In this document: positions 19,217-29,377 of the stretch, piece by piece
Layout of the letters: each line of letters starts with the position of its first letter
Numbering within the stretch: the stretch's first letter is position 1
DNA from: Glaciecola sp. 33A
GTDB taxonomy: Bacteria > Pseudomonadota > Gammaproteobacteria > Enterobacterales > Alteromonadaceae
Length of the DNA stretch: 64,000 nt
Direction: 5' to 3'
Assembly: GCF_002836745.1 (NCBI RefSeq)
Contig: NZ_PJAR01000038.1
Location: forward strand, 91,945 to 155,944
Program-made: the position numbers and the translations under genes
The notes under the pieces: model-generated
Told to the model about the DNA's origin: nothing
The model's input: only the letters and a program-made list of their open reading frames with translations
Database searches by the model: none

Positions 19217-20363
19217 AACGGGTATGTTAGAAACTGATAAAACCCTTGCTGAACTGCGTGATCATATTGATGATATTGACAGCCAACTTATACAGCTATT
19301 AAAGCTCAGAAATGAGCTGACTAGCCGCGTGGGCGATGTTAAAAGCCAAACCGGCATGCCGATATATGTGCCAAGCAGAGAATCTGAGATGATTGCTGCG
19401 CGGCGTCAACAAGCAGAATCTATTGGCTTGTCACCTGATTTGGCAGAAGACGTTCTGCGCAGGGTCATGCGCGACTCTTATCGTAGTCAACATGCGAATT
19501 ATCGCTGTATCAATCCAAGTATTAATAAAGTGGTGATTATTGGTGGTGCAGGCGCGTTAGGTAAGGTGTTTGTGGCCCTCTTTGAGCAAAGTGATTATTC
19601 GGTCACAAGCTTAGAAAAGAACGATTGGGCGAGGGCTGACGAGATATTTACGGGTGCCGATTTGGTTATTGTTGCGGTACCAATAAAGTTAACTGTATCA
19701 GTTATTGAAGGTTTATCGGCTTTGCCACAACAGTGTATTTTAGCCGACATCACCAGTGTAAAAGATCAGCCCTTACAAGCTATGTTGAAAGTGCATCAGG
19801 GTCCTGTTGTTGGTTTGCATCCGATGTTTGGCCCTGACAGCCCCGGCATGATTAAACAGGTAGTTGTGGTATGTCATGGCAGAGAGCCTGATAAATACGA
19901 ATGGTTGCTTGAACAAATGCGAACTTGGGGAGCGGTGCTGCATGAATCCTCGAGCAAAGAGCATGATAGTGCGATGGCGTTTATTCAGGTAATGCGACAT
20001 TTCAGTACTTTTGTATACGGTCAGCATCTTAAAGAAGAAGATCCCAGTTTGGCATCCTTGTTGATGTTCAGTTCGCCAATCTATCGCCTAGAATTAGCAA
20101 TGGTTGGTAGACTTTTTGCTCAAGCGCCTGAGCTTTATGCTGATATTATTTTTAATAATGCCGAAAGTTTAGCTCTTCTGAAACGTTTTCATGCCCGATT
20201 TGGAGAAGCTCTGAAACTGGTCGAGGAAGTTGATAAAGCATCATTTGTAAACCAGTTCAATGAAACTAAGCAATGGTTTGGTGATTATGCCGAGCAATGT
20301 TTAATAGACAGTAAGCAATTATTGCTGAAGGCGGATGATAGCCAGCTGTTAAGGAAGAAATAG
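19209..20363 (+). CDS. tyrA: Chorismate mutase / prephenate dehydrogenase (T-protein)
   Basis: This 384-aa bifunctional protein has an AroQ chorismate mutase domain at residues about 10-95 ([20 protein letters not shown]). A prephenate dehydrogenase domain follows, with the NAD-binding [15 protein letters not shown] around residue 105 and [12 protein letters not shown]. Length matches E. coli TyrA. It overlaps aroF by eight bases and should share its TyrR control. An ATG at 19224 is an alternative start that would remove five residues. Confidence 0.96.
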   Translation: MRKTGMLETDKTLAELRDHIDDIDSQLIQLLKLRNELTSRVGDVKSQTGMPIYVPSRESEMIAARRQQAESIGLSPDLAEDVLRRVMRDSYRSQHANYRCINPSINKVVIIGGAGALGKVFVALFEQSDYSVTSLEKNDWARADEIFTGADLVIVAVPIKLTVSVIEGLSALPQQCILADITSVKDQPLQAMLKVHQGPVVGLHPMFGPDSPGMIKQVVVVCHGREPDKYEWLLEQMRTWGAVLHESSSKEHDSAMAFIQVMRHFSTFVYGQHLKEEDPSLASLLMFSSPIYRLELAMVGRLFAQAPELYADIIFNNAESLALLKRFHARFGEALKLVEEVDKASFVNQFNETKQWFGDYAEQCLIDSKQLLLKADDSQLLRKK

Positions 20364-20749
20364 TACAAACTCAGTTTGGTGAATTGACGGTTTTGGGCTT
20401 CGTGGTGTCATATAAAAATAAATTGCACTGGCTAGCGTTAAGAAACCTTCTTTAGCCAAACGCTCGGGTGAATTTAATAATGTAAAATCGCCATAATTTG
20501 CTAAAAGAATTTATACGCGCCTAGATTCTATTTGTCATTGCGCACATAATGTACAAACAAAGAGTTGAGTGTATATTAAGCAATTTGGTCGCAATTTGAC
20601 CTTTCCGACATGATTTTTCAAAAATAAGTTGATGGCGATCTCCGATCTTGATCTATTACTTTCTTTTACGAGTGGACTCTCATGTCTTTAACTGTTTACC
20701 GTTCCACAAGGTTAGATCGTTTTTGCATGAAATAGGAACGGCTAAAAAG
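20364..20749. other. Convergent gap between tyrA and pheA
   Basis: These 386 AT-rich bases hold no gene. TGGCTA/TAGCCA (20429-20434 with 20453-20458) and GCGTT/AACGC (20435-20439 with 20459-20463) are interleaved like a pseudoknot. CCGTTCC and GGAACGG (about 20699-20741) form a long-loop inverted repeat next to the pheA stop. No strong T-tailed terminator is visible. Confidence 0.5.
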
Positions 20750-21931
20750 CTATTCCATTAACGCGTTTACTGCCGCTATCTTAGTAGGGCTGATTTCCTC
20801 AATCGGATAACAGCCTAATACTTTAAAGTAGCGTGTCATTCCACGTAAAGCTTCCATCGCATTTTGCATTGGTCCATCAGCGATATTACCTTCAACATCC
20901 AAGTAAAACATTTCCTCCCATGGATTACCTGTAATAGGTCGTGACTCCAGTTTCGTCATGTTGATTTGATTTTCTCTCAAGACTAATAATGCCTCCACTA
21001 AGGCACCGGGTTTTTGCACGGTAGACATAATCAATGTGGTTTTTGCAGGCACTTGTAAAGGCACTTTTACTGAATCACTCGCCACTACAATAAATCGACT
21101 GTGGTTTTCTTTTTGATTCGCCAAGTTTGACTTAATTGCTTTTAAACCATATAAACTGCCGCCAGCCTCGCTGCCAATGGCTGCAACTTCACCTGAACGT
21201 AATTCATTCACGACAATCATTGCGGCAGAAGTACTGTCACAAGGTTTTACCTCGACATTGCCTAATTCAGCTAAAAAATGACTGCATTGGGCAAACACTT
21301 GCGGATGCGCATACAGTGTTTTGATTTTACTGATTTCAACGTCCTCTGAGACTAAAAGGGCATGCTTAATCGGGTGAGTAAGTTCACCAACAATACTCAA
21401 ACGCGTATGTTGTAACTGGTCATATACCTCATTAATACTGCCGGATGACGTATTCTCAATCGGCAGCACTGCAAAGTCTGCTTCACCTGATTCTACCTTA
21501 TTGATAATTTCAACAAAGCTTTGACAGCCTATTTCTAGTAACTCTCCTGGGCGTCTTGAAAAGTACTTTTGCGTAGCAAGGTAACTGTAAGAGCCTTTGT
21601 CACCTAAAAATGCCACGCGATTAAGCGGTTTTTCGCTACCTGGATTAGCCCAACGAGCTAACATAGCTTGTTGGTTCAATACTGAATCTTCAATGATGAC
21701 ATGGAATAATTGGGTTACGTAGTGAGGGTCTAAACCTGCTTTTTGTCCTTGCTTAATGAGACGAATAAGCAGTTGCTCTTCTCTCGCCTGATCACGCACC
21801 GGTATCTGGTTTTTGACTTTTGTTTCTGCAACTTGATTGGTTAGCCCCTGACGAGTTGCTAATAGAGAAAGTAAATCGGAATCAAGTGATGTAATTTTTT
21901 TGCGTATTTCTTCAAGTTCTTGTTTGGGCAC
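20750..21931 (-). CDS. pheA: Chorismate mutase / prephenate dehydratase (P-protein)
   Basis: This bifunctional protein has an AroQ domain (LEEIRKKITSLDSDLLSLLATRQ), a prephenate dehydratase domain (VAFLGDKGSYSYLATQKYF, LPIENTSSGSINEVYDQL) and a C-terminal ACT domain (TTLIMSTVQKPGALVEALLVL, with ESRPITGNPWEEMFYLD). It makes phenylpyruvate and is inhibited by phenylalanine through the ACT domain. I chose the GTG at 21931, about 393 aa, because AAAGGAT lies six bases upstream and the length then matches E. coli PheA; an in-frame TTG at 22009 is less likely. Confidence 0.94.
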   Translation of the reverse strand: MPKQELEEIRKKITSLDSDLLSLLATRQGLTNQVAETKVKNQIPVRDQAREEQLLIRLIKQGQKAGLDPHYVTQLFHVIIEDSVLNQQAMLARWANPGSEKPLNRVAFLGDKGSYSYLATQKYFSRRPGELLEIGCQSFVEIINKVESGEADFAVLPIENTSSGSINEVYDQLQHTRLSIVGELTHPIKHALLVSEDVEISKIKTLYAHPQVFAQCSHFLAELGNVEVKPCDSTSAAMIVVNELRSGEVAAIGSEAGGSLYGLKAIKSNLANQKENHSRFIVVASDSVKVPLQVPAKTTLIMSTVQKPGALVEALLVLRENQINMTKLESRPITGNPWEEMFYLDVEGNIADGPMQNAMEALRGMTRYFKVLGCYPIEEISPTKIAAVNALME

Positions 21932-21957
21932 TTCATATCCTTTGCGTAAACAGTGAC

Positions 21958-21987
21958 TACCAAATTGCTCACGAATGCTATTTGGTA
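21958..21987 (-). promoter_or_regulatory. Hairpin in the pheA leader
   Basis: TACCAAAT and ATTTGGTA form a perfect 8-bp stem with a 14-base loop, starting about 27 bases before the GTG of pheA. No phenylalanine-rich leader peptide is visible, so classic attenuation is not supported; the hairpin may still modulate translation. Confidence 0.4.
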
Positions 21988-22021
21988 AAAGTAGAGAGAT
22001 GCGAATCAACCCCCGCCATGA

Positions 22022-22050
22022 AATGTAAGTAAGTGGTCGCGCAGTGTCAA
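22022..22050 (-). promoter_or_regulatory. Sigma70-type promoter of pheA
   Basis: On the reverse strand TTGACA (22050-22045), 17 bases, then TACATT (22027-22022). The -35 is perfect and the spacing ideal. The start site should fall near 22015, giving a leader of about 85 bases. Confidence 0.7.
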
Positions 22051-22106
22051 TGGATAAAAGGAGAAATTTCCTAAATATTCATATATGGGATACTAATTAT
22101 CCTACT

Positions 22107-22913
22107 TTATAAGTCAGAATCCAGTAATCTTACTAACATTGCTTTGACTTCATCCGATTCAAACGGTTTATCGCACAGAGCATTAACACCGGTTTGTTGA
22201 ATATTAGCCATATGTGGACTTGACGACGACTCAGACGTCACCATGATGATTGGGATATGAGTTGTCGCTGGATTGAATCGAATGAACTCTGAAAGCTCTC
22301 TGCCGTCCATCTCAGGCATATTGTAATCGGTAATAACCAAATCGAATTCGTTATCTTTTAATAACGTCAGAGCATGAGCGCCGTTTTCGGCTTCCATTAC
22401 CTTGCTTAAACCCATGCCCTCGAGCACTCTGCGAATATGATTTCGCGCTAATCGGCTGTCATCGACAAGAAGCACTCGCACGTGTTGCGCTTCAAAATAG
22501 TTTAAGTCAATTTCGTCGGTATTGATGAGTTGCAAACTCGCGTTTAGGCCACGAGATAAATGAATAGGCTCAAACGGTTTTGGAAGAATAGCAGCCACAC
22601 CCGCTTGTTTAAATTCGTCAAGTTTGCTGATGCTATTTTCGCTACTCACTAACATAAAGGGGATTGATGCATTAGCGTCGTCGTCTTTAATGAATCTTAA
22701 AATATCTAAGCCATTGCCATCGGCTAGATACATGGTACTTACCACCATATCTGCGCCATGGGCCATTATAGATGCTTTGGCCTGCTCGACATTTTGCACA
22801 ACATCTACTGTTTGTACATTTTCTGCGAGCAGCAACGTTTTAATTATCTTACTTTGCGTATCGGACGGTTCGACCAATAATATATGCAGGTCAGATATAG
22901 ACAGTTTATGCAT
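22107..22913 (-). CDS. Double-receiver response regulator
   Basis: This 268-aa protein contains two receiver domains and no output domain. The second (residues about 144-262) is canonical, with VLLVDDS, the phospho-acceptor in LVITDYNMPEMDG, and the CDKPF lysine. The first (about 9-130) keeps LVEPSD and LPKPF, but the acceptor position reads VVSTMYLADGNG, with Thr where Asp is expected, so it is probably not phosphorylated. Such tandem proteins act as adaptors in chemotaxis or phosphorelays. It is followed by pheA and preceded by yciH on the same strand. The partner kinase is not in the window. Confidence 0.88.
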   Translation of the reverse strand: MHKLSISDLHILLVEPSDTQSKIIKTLLLAENVQTVDVVQNVEQAKASIMAHGADMVVSTMYLADGNGLDILRFIKDDDANASIPFMLVSSENSISKLDEFKQAGVAAILPKPFEPIHLSRGLNASLQLINTDEIDLNYFEAQHVRVLLVDDSRLARNHIRRVLEGMGLSKVMEAENGAHALTLLKDNEFDLVITDYNMPEMDGRELSEFIRFNPATTHIPIIMVTSESSSSPHMANIQQTGVNALCDKPFESDEVKAMLVRLLDSDL

Positions 22914-22935
22914 TACTTAGTTATCTCTCAAAATT

Positions 22936-23259
22936 TCAGCCGCCTGCTAACTTGACGCGCTTTCCTTTGCTCTCTAAAATTTGTTTAAGTTTATCGCGCA
23001 CATCGCCTTGAATTTCGATACTGAACCCTTTCACTGCGCCTCCGCAACCACATTGCTTTTTTAACTCTTTGCATAGTGCCTTGAGGTCAGTATCGCTCAT
23101 TTCTAGACCGTCGATTATACTCATGCCTTTGCCTTTGCGGCCTTTAGTTTCTTTTCGTATCCTTACAATACCATCGCCCTTTGGGGAATTTTGTAAGCTA
23201 ACGGTCTTTTCTTTTATTCTACCTGTGTCGGTCGAATAAACTAATCTTGAATCATTCAT
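22936..23259 (-). CDS. yciH: SUI1/eIF1-like translation factor YciH
   Basis: This 107-aa protein carries the SUI1 fold: GIVRIRKETKGRKGKGMSII, then the glycine-rich CGCGGAVKG and IEIQGDVRDKLKQIL. E. coli YciH is the same length. It is thought to influence initiation fidelity on the 30S subunit. It lies 22 bases upstream of the double-receiver gene on the same strand. Confidence 0.92.
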   Translation of the reverse strand: MNDSRLVYSTDTGRIKEKTVSLQNSPKGDGIVRIRKETKGRKGKGMSIIDGLEMSDTDLKALCKELKKQCGCGGAVKGFSIEIQGDVRDKLKQILESKGKRVKLAGG

Positions 23260-23369
23260 TCGATAAAAAGCATGTATGTAGCCTAAATAATAAAATCAAG
23301 TATATCCTATGGACCTAATCAAAGCTATTTTGCGCATTTTAAACAATTTAAGTGATCCCTAGTTGCAAT

Positions 23370-23384
23370 TGAGAACTATTATCA
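23370..23384 (+). promoter_or_regulatory. Fur box upstream of the iron ABC transporter
   Basis: TGAGAACTATTATCA matches the 7-1-7 Fur consensus TGATAAT-N-ATTATCA at 12 of 14 defined positions. It lies about 50 bases before the binding-protein gene, where a promoter is expected. Iron repression of the operon is inferred. Confidence 0.7.
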
Positions 23385-23432
23385 ACTAACATACAGCCAC
23401 ATGATCTATAAAGTTTAAAAGGATGGAAAAAA

Positions 23433-24452
23433 GTGACCATAAGCATTTCTCGTTTATTCGTTTTAATCTCGTTAGTAATTTTCTCTGCACACAGCGTCAG
23501 TGCTGAAGTTAACGTTTACTCTGGACGTAAAGAAGCGTTGATTAAACCGATTTTAGATGATTTTAGCAAACAAACTGGCATTAAAGTGAACTTGGTCACG
23601 GGTAACGCGGATGCACTTATCTCAAGGATCAAATCAGAAGGACAGTTTAGTCCTGCAGATGTGCTTATATCAGCTGATGTTGGTCGTTTGGTGAGGGCAA
23701 AGCAACTCGGTATAACGCAAGCTAACGCCGATGAGGTTATTATAGCCAATGTGCCGGCTTATTTGCGGGATGAGGAATTACATTGGACGGCACTAACATT
23801 GCGTGCGCGTCCGATTATGTATGCTAAAGACCGCGTTGACCCTGTGTCATTGTCAACTATGCAGGCATTAACAAACAAAGAATGGAAAAATCGAATTTGT
23901 ATTCGTTCATCCAATAACGTTTATAATCAATCCATGATCTCAGGCATGATCCAAACGCAAGGTGAAGCAAAAACACTAGATTGGGCCAAAGGCCTAGTTG
24001 CAAATTTTGCGCGCACACCGAAAGGGGGCGACCGTGATCAAATTAAGGCCGTTGTTGCCGGTGAGTGTGATGTTGCTATTGCTAACACGTATTATTTAGC
24101 CGGCATGCTAAACGCCGATGACGAAGCGACTCGAAAAACAGCTCAGCAAGTCGCTGTATTTTGGCCAGACCAAGACACCATTGGTGCGCATGTTAATATT
24201 TCAGGTGTTAGCATTGCCAAATATGCTAGCAATTTAGACGCTGCGAAAACGCTTATCCGTTTTATGTTAACCGATGAAGCTCAGGTTTGGTACGCTGAAA
24301 CAAATCATGAATACCCAGTAAAAGCAGGTATAAAATGGAGCCAAACCCTGCAAGATATGGGGACATTTAAAGGGCAAGAAGTATCACTAGCGAAAGTGGG
24401 CGAGACTAACGCAAAAGCGCTTATGTTGATGGATAAAGCAGGTTGGCGCTAA
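23433..24452 (+). CDS. fbpA: Ferric iron ABC transporter, periplasmic binding protein
   Basis: This 339-aa protein has a signal peptide ending at about residue 24 (SAHSVSA) and a type II periplasmic binding fold of the FbpA/FutA/IdiA group. Signatures are VNVYSGRKEALIKPILDDF, ALTLRARPIMYAKDRV and ANTYYLAGML, where paired tyrosines bind ferric iron. The GTG start at 23433 follows AAAGGATGG. It is the first gene of a three-gene operon with permease and ATPase. The exact subfamily name is uncertain; fbpA is used in the general sense. Confidence 0.88.
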   Translation: MTISISRLFVLISLVIFSAHSVSAEVNVYSGRKEALIKPILDDFSKQTGIKVNLVTGNADALISRIKSEGQFSPADVLISADVGRLVRAKQLGITQANADEVIIANVPAYLRDEELHWTALTLRARPIMYAKDRVDPVSLSTMQALTNKEWKNRICIRSSNNVYNQSMISGMIQTQGEAKTLDWAKGLVANFARTPKGGDRDQIKAVVAGECDVAIANTYYLAGMLNADDEATRKTAQQVAVFWPDQDTIGAHVNISGVSIAKYASNLDAAKTLIRFMLTDEAQVWYAETNHEYPVKAGIKWSQTLQDMGTFKGQEVSLAKVGETNAKALMLMDKAGWR

Positions 24453-24456
24453 TCGA

Positions 24457-26100
24457 TTGATAAAAACTGCATTTAAAGGTTCGGCCTTTACAATATATTC
24501 GGTATTGGCAGGTCTTTTACTAGGCTTGCCGCTTTTCGTTATATTTTTCAGTTTCTTTTCTTGGGACACTGCTATCTGGCAGCACCTTGCTGCAACTGTA
24601 TTGCCCAGATATATAAGCAATAGCCTGCTGCTTGCCTTTGGTGTTGGTTTTGGTGCAACAATACTAGGTACATGCTTAGCTTGGCTTATTGTCAATTATG
24701 ATTTTTATGGTCGGCGCCTAATTCAATGGATGGTATTATTACCGCTCGCCATGCCTGCTTACATCATTGCCTACACGTACACCGGTTTACTTGATTTTGC
24801 CGGCCCGCTACAAACCTTTATCCGCAGTACATTTGATTTAGGCGCTCAAGACTATTGGTTTCCTGAAGTCAGATCGTTGTCCGGTGCAATCATTCTAATG
24901 TCATTAGTGCTTTACCCTTATGTTTATATACTGGCAAGAACCGCCTTTTCTGAGCAATCGCAAAAGTATCGTGAAGTGAGTGAACTGGCGGGGGTGTCGC
25001 CATTAAAGCATTTTTTTAAAGTTGCTTTACCACTCGCTCGTCCCGCAATTATGACCGGAGCGGCTTTAGCAATGATGGAAGCACTAGCCGACTTTGGCAC
25101 GGTTGAATACTTTGGTGTTAGCACATTTACCACCGGTATTTATAGAACGTGGTTTGGTATGGGCGATATTAAGGCTGCGTCTCAACTTGCAGGTTTTCTA
25201 TGTTTATTTGTTTTTATTCTGATCATGGTAGAAAAAATGAGCCGACGTGACTCCCAGAATTATTCGTCAAGACAAGGCAAGTCGGCGCGGGCTAAACAAG
25301 TAAAGGGCATCAATGGCGGACTCATATTCATGCTGTGTAGTTTGCCTGTCGCATTTGGCTTTATTATCCCATTTGTACAATTAGCCACTTGGGCTTTAAG
25401 TTTCTCCGATCTGTCGAGCCTGGCAGACTACCCCGAATACGCTATGAATTCGGCGATGTTGGCTAGCATAGGTGCCATTGTTGTGGTTGCCATGGCCTTA
25501 CTGTTTAGTTATGCCAAACGCCTGCATCCCTCTAAAACAGTCAGTGGGTTTATACAATTAGTATCGTTAGGATATGCACTACCTGGCACAGTTATCGCGA
25601 TTGGGGTATTAGTTCCACTTGGATGGTTAGATATAAAACTTAATGTGCTGACCAATGTGTGGTTTAATTTTCAGCCCGGATTAGTGTTCTCAGGTACTGT
25701 ATTTGCACTTATTTTTGCCTATGCGATCCGCTTCATGAGTGTCGCCTTAAACAATACCGAAGCTGGTATACAACGCATAAAACCTAGTATGGATGAGGCT
25801 TCAAAAGTATTGGGTGACTCACCAACGCAGCGACTATTGAGAATTCATATTCCATTGTTAAAGGCGAGCTTGTTAAGTGCTACTCTACTGGTTTTCGTAG
25901 ACATACTCAAAGAATTACCAGCTACTCTTGTACTGCGTCCTTTTAATTTCAATACACTGGCTGTTAAAGCCTTTGAATTAGCCTCAGATGAACGCTTGAT
26001 TGATGCGGCACTGCCTTCAATTACAATTGTCTTAGTTGGCATTTTGCCGGTAATAATACTGACTAAAACGCTTGATGGAATAGAACGAAAATATGCTTGA
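24457..26100 (+). CDS. fbpB: Ferric iron ABC transporter, fused permease
   Basis: This 547-aa membrane protein contains two copies of the BPD_transp_1 permease domain, with about 12 helices. EAA loops are visible in each half: YREVSELAGVSPLKHFFKVALPLARPA and MDEASKVLGDSPTQRLLRIHIPLL. A fused permease is typical of the FbpB/SfuB group. The start is a TTG four bases after the fbpA stop, implying coupling. It overlaps the ATPase gene by eight bases. Confidence 0.9.
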   Translation: MIKTAFKGSAFTIYSVLAGLLLGLPLFVIFFSFFSWDTAIWQHLAATVLPRYISNSLLLAFGVGFGATILGTCLAWLIVNYDFYGRRLIQWMVLLPLAMPAYIIAYTYTGLLDFAGPLQTFIRSTFDLGAQDYWFPEVRSLSGAIILMSLVLYPYVYILARTAFSEQSQKYREVSELAGVSPLKHFFKVALPLARPAIMTGAALAMMEALADFGTVEYFGVSTFTTGIYRTWFGMGDIKAASQLAGFLCLFVFILIMVEKMSRRDSQNYSSRQGKSARAKQVKGINGGLIFMLCSLPVAFGFIIPFVQLATWALSFSDLSSLADYPEYAMNSAMLASIGAIVVVAMALLFSYAKRLHPSKTVSGFIQLVSLGYALPGTVIAIGVLVPLGWLDIKLNVLTNVWFNFQPGLVFSGTVFALIFAYAIRFMSVALNNTEAGIQRIKPSMDEASKVLGDSPTQRLLRIHIPLLKASLLSATLLVFVDILKELPATLVLRPFNFNTLAVKAFELASDERLIDAALPSITIVLVGILPVIILTKTLDGIERKYA

Positions 26101-27184
26101 TATTAATAATCTATCGTTGAGTTACGGTACACAAAAAGTGCTACAAAACTTGACGATTTCATTGCAACAGGGAGAAATAGGCTGCATTTTAGGGCCATCC
26201 GGTTGCGGTAAAACGACCTTACTGCGAGCCATTGCGGGCTTCAAGTCTGTGCAGGGCGGAAGTATTAGCGTCAATGACATTGTAGTTAGCGATGCTGAAT
26301 ATAAAATGCCGGTGGCAAAACGCAAGGTTGGCGTGGTGTTTCAGGATTTTGCTTTATTTCCACACATGAATGTGCTCAAAAATGTTGCCTACGGTTTAAG
26401 TAAATTATCCAAGTCTGAGGCTCTCAAACTGGCTCAAGAAGCGATTGAGTTGGTAGGTTTAAATGATACGAAAAGTAAATATCCGCACGAACTATCTGGT
26501 GGACAACAACAACGCGTTGCCATTGCAAGAGCGATTGCTCCTAAACCTGACTTATTATTACTGGATGAGCCATTCTCGAGTTTGGATCCAGACTTAAGGG
26601 AGCGCCTGTCGAGCGAAATTCGCAGTATTATTAAGCAGCAAAATATCACGGCACTACTAATTACTCACGATCAAACCGAAGCGTTTGCAATGGCAGATAA
26701 GATAGGTGTGCTGCATCATCAACAATGCCAACAATGGGGCACGGCATATGACTTATATCACGAACCGAAGACCGAATTTATTGCAGATTTTGTTGGCGAA
26801 GGTGTGTTTATTCCAGTGCAAGTGGTGGCTTATGAAAATGACAAGGAGAGTAGACTTGAAGCCAGTGACGAAAAACTGCTGTGGCTTGAAACGCAACTAG
26901 GTCGCTTTCTTCTGCCGCAAGAATACATAGATAACGCCACGTTTAAGGTCGGCGATACCGCAAAAATGTTAGTCAGGCCTGACGATTTAAGACATCAGGA
27001 CGAAAGTGTCTTAAAAGCGAAGGTGGTAGGACGTTCTTTTCGCGGTGCTCATATATTGTATCGATTGTCGTTAAAAGAAGGTGAACCGCTACTTTGTCTA
27101 GCGCCTAGTCATCACGACCATAAAATAGGTGAATCGTTTGGTATTCACTTAGAAGTTGAGCACGTGATCTGCTTTCCTAATTGA
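26093..27184 (+). CDS. fbpC: Ferric iron ABC transporter, ATP-binding protein
   Basis: This 363-aa ATPase has Walker A GPSGCGKTTLL, Q-loop VFQDFALFPHMNV, signature LSGGQQQR, Walker B LLLLDEPFSSLD and the switch LLITHDQTEAFA. A C-terminal TOBE-like regulatory domain follows (residues about 280-355). It energises the fused permease. Its start overlaps the permease stop by eight bases. Confidence 0.92.
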   Translation: MLDINNLSLSYGTQKVLQNLTISLQQGEIGCILGPSGCGKTTLLRAIAGFKSVQGGSISVNDIVVSDAEYKMPVAKRKVGVVFQDFALFPHMNVLKNVAYGLSKLSKSEALKLAQEAIELVGLNDTKSKYPHELSGGQQQRVAIARAIAPKPDLLLLDEPFSSLDPDLRERLSSEIRSIIKQQNITALLITHDQTEAFAMADKIGVLHHQQCQQWGTAYDLYHEPKTEFIADFVGEGVFIPVQVVAYENDKESRLEASDEKLLWLETQLGRFLLPQEYIDNATFKVGDTAKMLVRPDDLRHQDESVLKAKVVGRSFRGAHILYRLSLKEGEPLLCLAPSHHDHKIGESFGIHLEVEHVICFPN

Positions 27185-27585
27185 TTTTTAGTCGGTTATT
27201 TATGGTTATCTGCAATTACCCAAGATTACGTTAATCGCTTTATCGAAAAAGAGAGTGAGTTGCAAAACTGCGCTAGATGATTTTGCTGCAGGCTAAATTG
27301 GCTAAACGTGCTCAATTGATGAGCACGTTGCTAACCATTTGCACCTGATCCGATAGATTCCCACAATTAGTTACCGAATATATTGATTCAGTCGTTTAGA
27401 ATCCCCATTGTTTAGTTTATAATTTCGCACTTTCGGTAGCTTTAAAATAGAAGCCTGACACAATTCAGATTAGCGTTTGCTTTGCCTGCCTTATAGCCAA
27501 AGTGGCCAGGAAACCTTAAGCGACGCTAGTATTATGCAAGTATTAAAAAATACAAAACAAAAACAGCACCATTGGGATTAAGCTT
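27185..27585. other. Gap between fbpC and aspS
   Basis: These 401 bases hold no gene. A perfect 9-bp inverted repeat, AACGTGCTC with GAGCACGTT (27305-27329, 7-base loop), is extended by further imperfect pairing and may end the iron operon transcript, though no T-run follows. A TATAAT at 27418-27423 could be the aspS -10 element; its -35 is poor. Confidence 0.5.
27305..27329. terminator. Strong inverted repeat after the iron operon
   Basis: Perfect 9-bp arms with a seven-base loop, continued outward by TTGGCTAA and TTGCTAACCA with small bulges. Because it lacks a T-tail it may be a Rho-type or stabilising 3' hairpin rather than an intrinsic terminator. Confidence 0.4.
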
Positions 27586-29373
27586 ATGCGCACAGATTAC
27601 TGTGGAAATATTGATGAAAGTTATGCCGGTAAAGAAGTCACACTTTATGGCTGGGTGAACAAAAGACGTGATTTAGGCGGCGTGATTTTTATTGACTTAC
27701 GGGATCGTGAAGGCATTGTGCAGGTTGTTATTGACCCAGACGCCGCTGAGATATTCGAGCTTGCTTCCACTTTACGTAATGAATTCTGTGTCGCAATTAC
27801 TGGTTTAGTTTGTATGCGTCCGGATACGCAAATAAACAAAGAAATGAAAACCGGTGAAATTGAGATCCTTGGCAAACAGTTATCCATTTTTAATAGTGCA
27901 CCAGCATTACCACTTGATTTTAACCAAGATAACTCAGAAGAGCAGCGTTTAAAATATCGCTACTTAGATCTGCGCCGTCCATTGATGACGCAACGTTTAG
28001 TTTTTCGCTCTAAAGTAACGGCGGCGGTTAGACGCTTTCTTGAAGATGGCGGTTTTCTTGATATCGAAACGCCTATTTTGACCAAAGCTACACCGGAAGG
28101 CGCGCGTGATTATTTAGTGCCAAGTCGAACACATAAAGGTCAGTTTTTCGCATTGCCACAGTCACCACAGCTGTTTAAACAGTTGTTGATGATGTCAGGT
28201 ATGGACAAATATTATCAAATTGTAAAGTGCTTCCGTGATGAAGATTTACGTGCTGATCGCCAGCCTGAATTTACCCAAATAGATATCGAGACCACTTTTT
28301 TGGACGCCGAAGATGTCATGGCAATCACAGAAAAAATGATGCGTTCACTTTTTGCTCAGTTGTTAAATGTGGACTTAGGCGACTTTCCAACTATAAGCTA
28401 TGCCGAGGCTATGCAGCGCTATGGCAGTGATAAGCCTGATTTGCGTAATCCACTTGAATTAGTCGACGTTGATGACATTGTAAAAGACAGCGATTTTAAG
28501 GTTTTTAGCGGCCCAGCGAATGATGAAAAAGGCCGTGTAGCAGCTATTCGAGTGCCTGGTGGCGCCACGTTATCGCGCAAGCAAATAGATGATTACGGAA
28601 AGTTTGTTGGTATCTACGGAGCCAAAGGTTTGGCATGGCTCAAAGTTAATGACCTCAGTAAAGGAGTTGAAGGCTTACAATCACCTATTCTTAAGTTTTT
28701 TGATGAAGTTAGCATGACGGCATTACTTGAAAAAACCGGAGCCCAAACCGGTGATATTCTTTTGTTTGGCGCGGACAGTAAAACCATTGCTACCGATGCA
28801 ATGGGTGCCCTACGCCTGAAATTAGGCGAAGATTTCGACTTGTTAGAGGGTGAGTGGCGTCCTTTATGGGTTGTCGATTTCCCAATGTTCGAAGAGGCTG
28901 ATGGACATCTATATGCGCTGCACCATCCGTTTACTGCACCTCGTGACAGCAGCATTGAAGCCTTAAAAGCGAATCCGGCTGACGCCTTGTCAAATGCTTA
29001 TGACATGGTGCTTAATGGCGTTGAATTAGGAGGTGGTTCGGTGCGTATTCACAACATGGATATGCAAGCGACTGTGTTCAAACTTCTGGGTATTACAGAT
29101 GAAGAAGCCAATGAAAAGTTCGGTTTCCTACTTGAAGCATTGCGTTATGGCGCTCCACCTCACGCGGGTTTGGCCTTTGGTTTGGATAGAATGGTTATGT
29201 TGATGACGGGTGCTGAGTCAATTCGTGACGTAATGGCATTTCCAAAAACCACAACAGCCGCTTGTCCATTGACTAATGCGCCAGGGTTTGCGAGCCCTGA
29301 ACAATTGGCTGAGCTGTCAATTGCAACCGTGATTAAAACGGATACTAAAAAATCAGACAAGGGCGCTGAATAA
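27586..29373 (+). CDS. aspS: Aspartyl-tRNA synthetase
   Basis: This 595-aa class IIb synthetase has an OB-fold anticodon domain ([23 protein letters not shown]), class II motif 2 in [20 protein letters not shown], a bacterial GAD insertion, and motif 3 in [15 protein letters not shown]. Length is normal for the bacterial enzyme. It charges tRNA-Asp in the cytoplasm. nudB follows after four bases, so aspS, nudB and ruvC are probably co-transcribed. Confidence 0.98.
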   Translation: MRTDYCGNIDESYAGKEVTLYGWVNKRRDLGGVIFIDLRDREGIVQVVIDPDAAEIFELASTLRNEFCVAITGLVCMRPDTQINKEMKTGEIEILGKQLSIFNSAPALPLDFNQDNSEEQRLKYRYLDLRRPLMTQRLVFRSKVTAAVRRFLEDGGFLDIETPILTKATPEGARDYLVPSRTHKGQFFALPQSPQLFKQLLMMSGMDKYYQIVKCFRDEDLRADRQPEFTQIDIETTFLDAEDVMAITEKMMRSLFAQLLNVDLGDFPTISYAEAMQRYGSDKPDLRNPLELVDVDDIVKDSDFKVFSGPANDEKGRVAAIRVPGGATLSRKQIDDYGKFVGIYGAKGLAWLKVNDLSKGVEGLQSPILKFFDEVSMTALLEKTGAQTGDILLFGADSKTIATDAMGALRLKLGEDFDLLEGEWRPLWVVDFPMFEEADGHLYALHHPFTAPRDSSIEALKANPADALSNAYDMVLNGVELGGGSVRIHNMDMQATVFKLLGITDEEANEKFGFLLEALRYGAPPHAGLAFGLDRMVMLMTGAESIRDVMAFPKTTTAACPLTNAPGFASPEQLAELSIATVIKTDTKKSDKGAE

Positions 29374-29377
29374 AAAT

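Noticed and set aside
21932..22015. Phenylalanine attenuator with leader peptide before pheA
   Set aside because: The short leader has a hairpin but no Phe-rich coding stretch or terminator/antiterminator pair.
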